Shown here in pieces: positions 59,302-64,000 of a DNA stretch of 64,000 bases. Under the pieces are notes generated by a model. It saw only the letters and a program-made list of their open reading frames with translations, did not search any database and was not told where the DNA came from. Location of the stretch: the NCBI GenBank assembly GCA_964490725.1, contig CAZBDU010000010.1, positions 29,188 to 93,187 on the forward strand, written 5' to 3'. Each line of letters opens with the position of its first letter. Positions within the stretch are counted from its first letter, which is position 1. A program made the translations under genes and the position numbers. Source of the DNA: CAZBDU01 sp964490725. Its GTDB lineage: Bacteria; Spirochaetota; Spirochaetia; SZUA-6; DRHE01.

Positions 59302-60294
59302 TCACTCCTCCCCGACGCGCAGCACCGCGGAGCCCCGGATCGGGCCTTCGCGCAGATCCTGGAGGGCCTGGTTGGCCTGGGCAAGGGGATAGAGCTGGAC
59401 TTCGGTGCGCACCGGAATCCGCGCCGCCAGCTCCAGGAACTCCTCTCCGTCCCGGCGGGTCAGGTTGGCCACCGACCGCAGGACCCGTTCCCCCCAGAGG
59501 ATGTCGTAGGGGAAGCTGGGGATGTCGCTCATGTGGATTCCGCCGCACACCACGGTGCCGCCCTTTTCCACCGCCCGCAGCGCCGCAGGCACCAGCGCCC
59601 CCACGGGTGCGAAGATGATGGCCGCCTCGAGGGGCTCCGGGGGCGGCGTGTCGGAGCCGCCCGCCCAGGCGGCCCCCAGGGAGCGGGCGAAGCGCTGGCC
59701 CTCGCTGTCGCCGGGGCGGGTGAAGGCAAACACGCGCCGGCCCTGGTGCAGCGCCACCTGAACGATCATGTGCGCCGCCGAGCCGAAGCCGTAAAGGCCC
59801 AGGGTGCCGGCCTGGCCGCACATGCCGAGGGAACGGTAGCCGATCAGGCCGCCGCAGAGAAGCGGCGCGGCCTGGACGGCCGCGAAGCCCTCCGGAATCG
59901 ACAGGGCGAACTGCTGGTCCGCCACAGCGTACTCCGCGTAGCCGCCGTCCACCTGGTAGCCGGTGAACACCGCCCGGTCGCAGAGATTCTCCCTGCCGCT
60001 GCGGCAGTAGCGGCACTCGCCGCAGGTCCTGCCCAGCCAGGGCACACCCACCCGGTCCCCTTCGGCGAACCGGTCCACCCCGGCTCCCACGCGCTCCACC
60101 ACCCCCGCGATCTGGTGACCCGGGACCAGGGGGAGCTTGGGCTGGTCCAGCTCGCCGTCCAGGATGTGCAGGTCGGTCCGGCACACTCCGCAGGCGGCCA
60201 CGCGCAGCAGGACCTGCCCGGGCCCGGGCTCCGGCACGGGGAGATCCCGCCGCTCCAGCCTCCTTCCTGCGGCCTCCAGGACCATCGCTTCCAT
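59302..60294 (-). CDS. Zinc-dependent alcohol dehydrogenase family protein
   Basis: A 330-residue medium-chain dehydrogenase. Catalytic-zinc ligands are in ACGVCRTDLH and PGHQIAGVV; the structural zinc loop is CGECRYCRSGRENLC. The nucleotide-binding loop reads LYGFGSAAHMIVQVAL, a G-x-G-x-x-A form. It resembles AdhA/AdhP-like single-subunit dehydrogenases. The start at 60294 removes 12 upstream codons that overlap the preceding gene's end. It lies 10 bp after the MFS gene and 30 bp before the permease gene. Confidence 0.88.
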   Translation of the reverse strand: MEAMVLEAAGRRLERRDLPVPEPGPGQVLLRVAACGVCRTDLHILDGELDQPKLPLVPGHQIAGVVERVGAGVDRFAEGDRVGVPWLGRTCGECRYCRSGRENLCDRAVFTGYQVDGGYAEYAVADQQFALSIPEGFAAVQAAPLLCGGLIGYRSLGMCGQAGTLGLYGFGSAAHMIVQVALHQGRRVFAFTRPGDSEGQRFARSLGAAWAGGSDTPPPEPLEAAIIFAPVGALVPAALRAVEKGGTVVCGGIHMSDIPSFPYDILWGERVLRSVANLTRRDGEEFLELAARIPVRTEVQLYPLAQANQALQDLREGPIRGSAVLRVGEE

Positions 60295-60304
60295 GATTTC
60301 AAGC

Positions 60305-61627
60305 TTAGGAAGCCCCGGAGGCGCTGTCAAGAAAGACCTCCTGGGAGGAGTCCTCCAAGCCGGAGGCCGCGCTGCGCTCGGGGAAGCGGGTGCGCGCCAG
60401 GAAGAACAGGCTCAAGGCCACCAGCGCTCCCATGGCCATGAACACGCTCCGGTAGGACCACGCCCCCCAGCCGGCCAGAAGGTCCAGGACCTTGCCGTCC
60501 GCCAGGGGCACCCCGACGCTCACCGGAAGGGTCAGAAGCGGCGCCAGGGCGAAATAGTGGGTGGCGTCGGCCCGGCCGGAGATTCGCTTCACCGCCGGGG
60601 CATACACCAGCATGCGGGTACCCCGGGAGACCCCAAAGAGGAAGCTCACCAGGAAGAAGGCCCACAGGGTGCAGGCCGCGCACAGCACCGCCATTCCGAT
60701 CAGGCTCAGCGCCTTGGACAGAAGGTACTTGGCCCGGATGGTCAGCAGGCCCTTCCACCCCAGGAGGATGTTGACCAGCAACCCTCCCAGGTAGTTGAAG
60801 GCCACGAACAGGCCGGAGGCCACCGCGGGATCCACGCCGCAGTACTCGGTGGCGTAGTTGGCGTAGAAGGCCAGAACGCCGATGAGGGCGAAGTACTCCA
60901 GCTCCACCCCCAGGTAGCGGATGAAGTTGCGGTTGGCCAGCACCTCCCGCACCCCCAGGAGATAGCTGCGCAAGCGGGAGGGATGCAGGGCGGCGGCTGC
61001 CTCGGAAGTCTCCCGGGTGATCAGGAACATCAGGCTGCCGGCCACGAACAGCAGCCCCACCGCGGTGAACGCCAGGCTGGCGCCGCGGGCGGAGAAGGAG
61101 TAACGCTCTACCACGCGCAGCAGCAGGAAGCTCGCCAGGATCTTGGCCGCGTTCTGGGTGATCATCATCACCGCCATGCCCTGGATGGCCCGGGCATCCG
61201 TGAAGATCTTGACCAGGTAGTTCTGCCACACCGGGAAGAGCATGCCGATGCCCACGGCAAACAGCGCGTAGGCGGAGAAGAAGACCGTCAGGGTGGAGGA
61301 GGTGAAGCCGGCTGTGCCCAGCACGATCCCCAGCGAGAGGATCGGAACGGCAGTGGCCGCATGCATAAGGACCACCGCCGTGCGCTTGCGCCGCAGGTGC
61401 GCCGTGAGGAAGCCTGACACCAGCGAGAACAGCGACATTCCCAGGGAGAAGAAGGTGGGCACGAAGCCGATCAGGAAGCTCGAGGCTCCCAGGTTGCGGA
61501 GGAACAGCTGCAGGAAGGTGGACTCGATCACCACCGGGACGCCCAGGCCCCAGAGGAACTCCACCGAGGAGATGCCCGCGGTGTTGCGCAGGAAATGCCT
61601 GTCCAGGGGATGGGAGGCGGCGGCCAC
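60305..61627 (-). CDS. MFS transporter
   Basis: A 440-residue integral membrane protein with about 12 helices in two halves. GFLTAHLRRKRTAVVLMHAA between helices 2 and 3 is the MFS loop motif, and FNYLGGLLVNILLGWKGLL its counterpart in the second half. The substrate is unknown. It is probably co-transcribed with the dehydrogenase gene 10 bp downstream. Confidence 0.85.
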   Translation of the reverse strand: MAAASHPLDRHFLRNTAGISSVEFLWGLGVPVVIESTFLQLFLRNLGASSFLIGFVPTFFSLGMSLFSLVSGFLTAHLRRKRTAVVLMHAATAVPILSLGIVLGTAGFTSSTLTVFFSAYALFAVGIGMLFPVWQNYLVKIFTDARAIQGMAVMMITQNAAKILASFLLLRVVERYSFSARGASLAFTAVGLLFVAGSLMFLITRETSEAAAALHPSRLRSYLLGVREVLANRNFIRYLGVELEYFALIGVLAFYANYATEYCGVDPAVASGLFVAFNYLGGLLVNILLGWKGLLTIRAKYLLSKALSLIGMAVLCAACTLWAFFLVSFLFGVSRGTRMLVYAPAVKRISGRADATHYFALAPLLTLPVSVGVPLADGKVLDLLAGWGAWSYRSVFMAMGALVALSLFFLARTRFPERSAASGLEDSSQEVFLDSASGAS

Positions 61628-61644
61628 CGGAAGCCTCCGGATCT

Positions 61645-62199
61645 CTAGTGCGCCGTCGGGGAGTCGCCCAGCCCGCCCAGCACGCCCTCCCAGAAGGCCA
61701 CCTCGTCCATTTCTCCGGCCAGGAAGCGGGCGATTAGCCGTCGCACCGTCGGGGGAAAAGCATCCCGGTAGCGGCGTTCCCAGTCCTCCGGCAGCTCGCG
61801 GCGCTCCTCTGCGGAGAGACTGCCCTGTCTGGCGCCCACGTACTGGGCCACCATGCTCACCAGCACGTCCGGAGGCAGCTCGCGGGGTTTCCCGGAATCA
61901 GCGGCGCTGGAGGGCAGCCAGTTGTCCAGGAGGGTTTCGAGCTCTTTGTCGCTAATGCCGGGCTGCTTCTTGCGGACCATGTCGGCGACGATCTTGCGGG
62001 AGATGTTGCCCACGTCGAGGGCTTTGCCGAGCTGTTCCTGCACGCGGCTGGCCATGGACCTGGCCATGCCCATGGGGCTGCTGTGCTTTCCCCGGGAGTC
62101 CTCCCTGCGCCGCTGCAGCGCGGCGGCAATGACCTCCAGCTCGGCGGAGGTGGCCTGGTTGAGTATGTAGTTCACCACCTCATAGAGGGCCTGGTCCAT
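61645..62199 (-). CDS. Conserved-looking soluble protein, unknown function
   Basis: A 184-residue helical protein. It begins DQALYEVVNYILNQATSAEL and ends with EMDEVAFWEGVLGGLGDSP. The ATG at 62199 follows GGGGAG; in-frame upstream codons lack a site. No domain is recognised. It shares a divergent promoter region with glycerate kinase and precedes the MFS gene by 17 bp, so it may be the first gene of that operon. Confidence 0.6.
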   Translation of the reverse strand: MDQALYEVVNYILNQATSAELEVIAAALQRRREDSRGKHSSPMGMARSMASRVQEQLGKALDVGNISRKIVADMVRKKQPGISDKELETLLDNWLPSSAADSGKPRELPPDVLVSMVAQYVGARQGSLSAEERRELPEDWERRYRDAFPPTVRRLIARFLAGEMDEVAFWEGVLGGLGDSPTAH

Positions 62200-62278
62200 C
62201 AGAAACGCTCCCCGGTTGCCAGCTCCATCGGGCTCCAGTATGATACACCGGCGGAGAAAAATCCAGACGGAGGCGGAC

Positions 62279-63658
62279 ATGTTCATCCCCGGCGAGGAAG
62301 AGGCGCTGGCCAGGCGGCACCTGGAGGAGATCTTCCGGGCCGCTCTGGAGGCCGTCCGCCCGCGGCAGCTCCTGCGCAGCCGCCTGAGGGTGCGGCGCGG
62401 GGAGCTTCAGGTGCGCAGCGATGATGCCCTGCGCGTGCCGCTCGGCCTCTTCGAGCGCATCCTGGTGATCGGCGCCGGCAAGGCCACCGCGAGCATGGCG
62501 CAGGGGCTGGAAGAAGTGCTGGGCGCCCGCATCGACGGGGGGCTGATCGTGGTGAAGGACGGCCACACCGCGCCCCTGGCGAGGATAGAGACGGTGGAGG
62601 CCGGCCACCCGGTGCCGGACCGGCGCGGTCTGGCCGGAGCGCAGCGCATCGTGGATCTGTGCCGAGGGGCTGACGAGCGCACGCTGGTGATCTGCCTGGT
62701 CTCCGGTGGGGGCTCGGCGCTGCTGCCGCTTCCCTACGGGGAAGGCCCGGGGCCGGTCCTGAAGCTGGAGCACGAGCAGTCCGTCTCGGAGACGCTGCTG
62801 GCCTGCGGAGCGGCCATTCGGGAGATCAACTGCGTGCGCAAGCACATCTCCGGCATCAAGGGCGGGCGTCTGGCCGCCTTCATCCACCCGGCGACTACCC
62901 TGAATCTCATTCTCTCCGACGTGGTGGGGGACCGGCTGGACACCATCGCCTCGGGGCTGACGGTGGCCGACGGGACCACCTACGCCGAGGCGCTGGAGGT
63001 GGTGAAGCGCTACAGGCTGGAGGGAGCGCTGCCGGCGGAGGTGGTGGAGACGCTGCGGCGCGGGGCGGCGGGAGAGATCCCGGAGACGCCCAAGGCCGGC
63101 GATCCGGCCTTCTCGCGGGTGCACAATGTGCTTCTGGGCACGAACCATGCGGGGCTCTCGGCCGCCGCCGCTCGCGCCCGGAAGCTGGGCTACCGGACTC
63201 TGACCCTCTCCTCCAGGATCACCGGTGAGGCCCGGGAGGTGGCCAGGGTCCTGGCCGCCATGGCCCTGGAGGTGCGCCGGCGGGCCATCCCCATCGCGGC
63301 GCCGGCCTGCATCCTGGGCGGCGGGGAGACCACCGTTACCTTGAAGGGCGGCGGCCGGGGCGGGCGCAACCAGGAGCTCGCCCTGGCCTTCCTGGCGGAG
63401 CTGGCAGAAGGCGAGGAGCTGGCCGGGTCCATCCATTTCCTTTCGGCGGCCACCGACGGCAACGACGGCCCCACCGACGCCGCCGGGGCGCACGCATCCC
63501 TGGAGGTGCTGAGGCTGGCCCGGGAGCGCGGCCTGAAACCGCGGGAGTACCTGGCCGCCAACGACTCCTACCGCTTTTTCGATCCCCTGGGAGCGCTGCT
63601 CAGGACCGGCCCCACCAACACGAACGTCTGCGACTATCAGATCTGCCTGGTGCGATAG
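62279..63658 (+). CDS. Glycerate 2-kinase (MOFRL/GckA type)
   Basis: A 459-residue enzyme that phosphorylates D-glycerate to 2-phosphoglycerate. Family motifs: LVIGAGKATASMAQGLE, KDGHTAPLARIETVEAGHPV, LVSGGGSALLPLP, CVRKHISGIKGGRLA, LILSDVVGD and, in the MOFRL domain, GGGRGGRNQELAL and ATDGNDGPTDAAGA. The ATG at 62279 has GGAGGCG upstream. It is monocistronic within the window. Confidence 0.93.
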   Translation: MFIPGEEEALARRHLEEIFRAALEAVRPRQLLRSRLRVRRGELQVRSDDALRVPLGLFERILVIGAGKATASMAQGLEEVLGARIDGGLIVVKDGHTAPLARIETVEAGHPVPDRRGLAGAQRIVDLCRGADERTLVICLVSGGGSALLPLPYGEGPGPVLKLEHEQSVSETLLACGAAIREINCVRKHISGIKGGRLAAFIHPATTLNLILSDVVGDRLDTIASGLTVADGTTYAEALEVVKRYRLEGALPAEVVETLRRGAAGEIPETPKAGDPAFSRVHNVLLGTNHAGLSAAAARARKLGYRTLTLSSRITGEAREVARVLAAMALEVRRRAIPIAAPACILGGGETTVTLKGGGRGGRNQELALAFLAELAEGEELAGSIHFLSAATDGNDGPTDAAGAHASLEVLRLARERGLKPREYLAANDSYRFFDPLGALLRTGPTNTNVCDYQICLVR

Positions 63659-64000
63659 GTGGAGCGGCAGGGCGCGGAGGTGCCGCCTGAGCCCGGAAGG
63701 CCTTGAAAGCCGTAAGTTCCGGCGCGACAGGGACCTACGCTTTTTCCGATATTCTTGGGTTTTTTTGGCCAAGCACAGCCCAAGACACGCTCAAGATCGA
63801 CAGCGGGCTGTCTGTCTTGGGCGTTTCTGCCCCGGGTGGCTGGTACCGATGGTACCAATTGGAGAAGCCCGCTGTACTGATTCTTGCGGCTAAGCCCCGC
63901 GAATCCAGTAGAATGAGCTATTCAGACGGAAATACTCTGCCTGAAGGTCAAGTCTGAGAACTCCTGTAAAATTGAAAATGGCTAGGCCGCGGTTTCTTTG
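63659..64000. other. 342-bp region at the window edge, no convincing gene
   Basis: It contains a long imperfect hairpin, an AT-rich stretch and no frame with protein-like composition. The right end may carry the start of the next locus. Confidence 0.5.
63778..63822. repeat. Nested inverted repeat
   Basis: GCCCAAGACA (63778-63787) pairs with TGTCTTGGGC (63813-63822), and GACAGC/GCTGTC (63799-63804 and 63807-63812) forms an inner stem with only GG between. It is about 120 bp after the glycerate kinase stop. No T-run follows; a T7 run precedes it. Confidence 0.5.

Overview
The window is GC-rich chromosomal DNA, probably from a spirochaete (moderate confidence). Pointers are tandem DUF115/MptE-like proteins next to an acidic repeat protein, a spirochaete-style ribosomal protein S21, and the recO-thpR-pdp-recJ-M23-rpsU gene order. 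One 100-N assembly gap (16635-16734) lies in a repeat gene, and several genes are broken, as expected of a draft or metagenome assembly.

Layout. 1-4852: end of an ABC-2 permease, an M16C metalloprotease and RNase Z. 4966-9281: a GldA/GldF/GldG-like ABC exporter operon ending in a DUF4340 protein. 9341-11505: a membrane protein with a degenerate GGDEF domain, divergent from a Memo-family protein. 11483-17989 (minus): an operon of an acidic repeat protein, a GAF-like protein and two DUF115 paralogues. 18239-22743: an FtsB-like protein, threonylcarbamoyl-AMP synthase, a DUF3604 pseudogene and Lon. 22864-30486: an aldehyde dehydrogenase gene whose middle is replaced by about 7 kb carrying deoC, a secreted protein, an Fe3+/phosphonate-type ABC importer and a broken IS1380 transposase. 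30550-36966: a frameshifted cupin gene, then recO, thpR, pyrimidine phosphorylase, recJ, an M23 peptidase and rpsU. 37064-39328: a polar amino-acid ABC importer.

39752-57897 is the most interesting part. An integrative element of about 18.1 kb sits in an initiator tRNA gene between perfect 42-bp direct repeats. It encodes a tyrosine integrase, several excisionase-type HTH proteins, a primase-helicase followed by a large inverted array of 9-bp repeats (candidate origin), a tightly overlapping run of small genes ending in a tail tape-measure protein, and cargo: an SDH/ClpP-class protease, a membrane-anchored protein, an HNH nuclease and a DUF433/DUF5615 toxin-antitoxin pair. I see no capsid, portal or large terminase gene, so it looks like a satellite or a remnant. 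Three related structured leaders (41287-41337, 53255-53318, 53839-53890) each lie where a predicted transcript would begin. I do not recognise this RNA family and regard it as the best candidate for an undescribed system, possibly promoter-proximal antiterminators or riboregulators shared by the element's operons.

57967-63658: an APC permease, a zinc alcohol dehydrogenase, an MFS transporter, an unknown conserved-looking protein and glycerate 2-kinase. All functional statements come from reading motifs and context; no database search was run.
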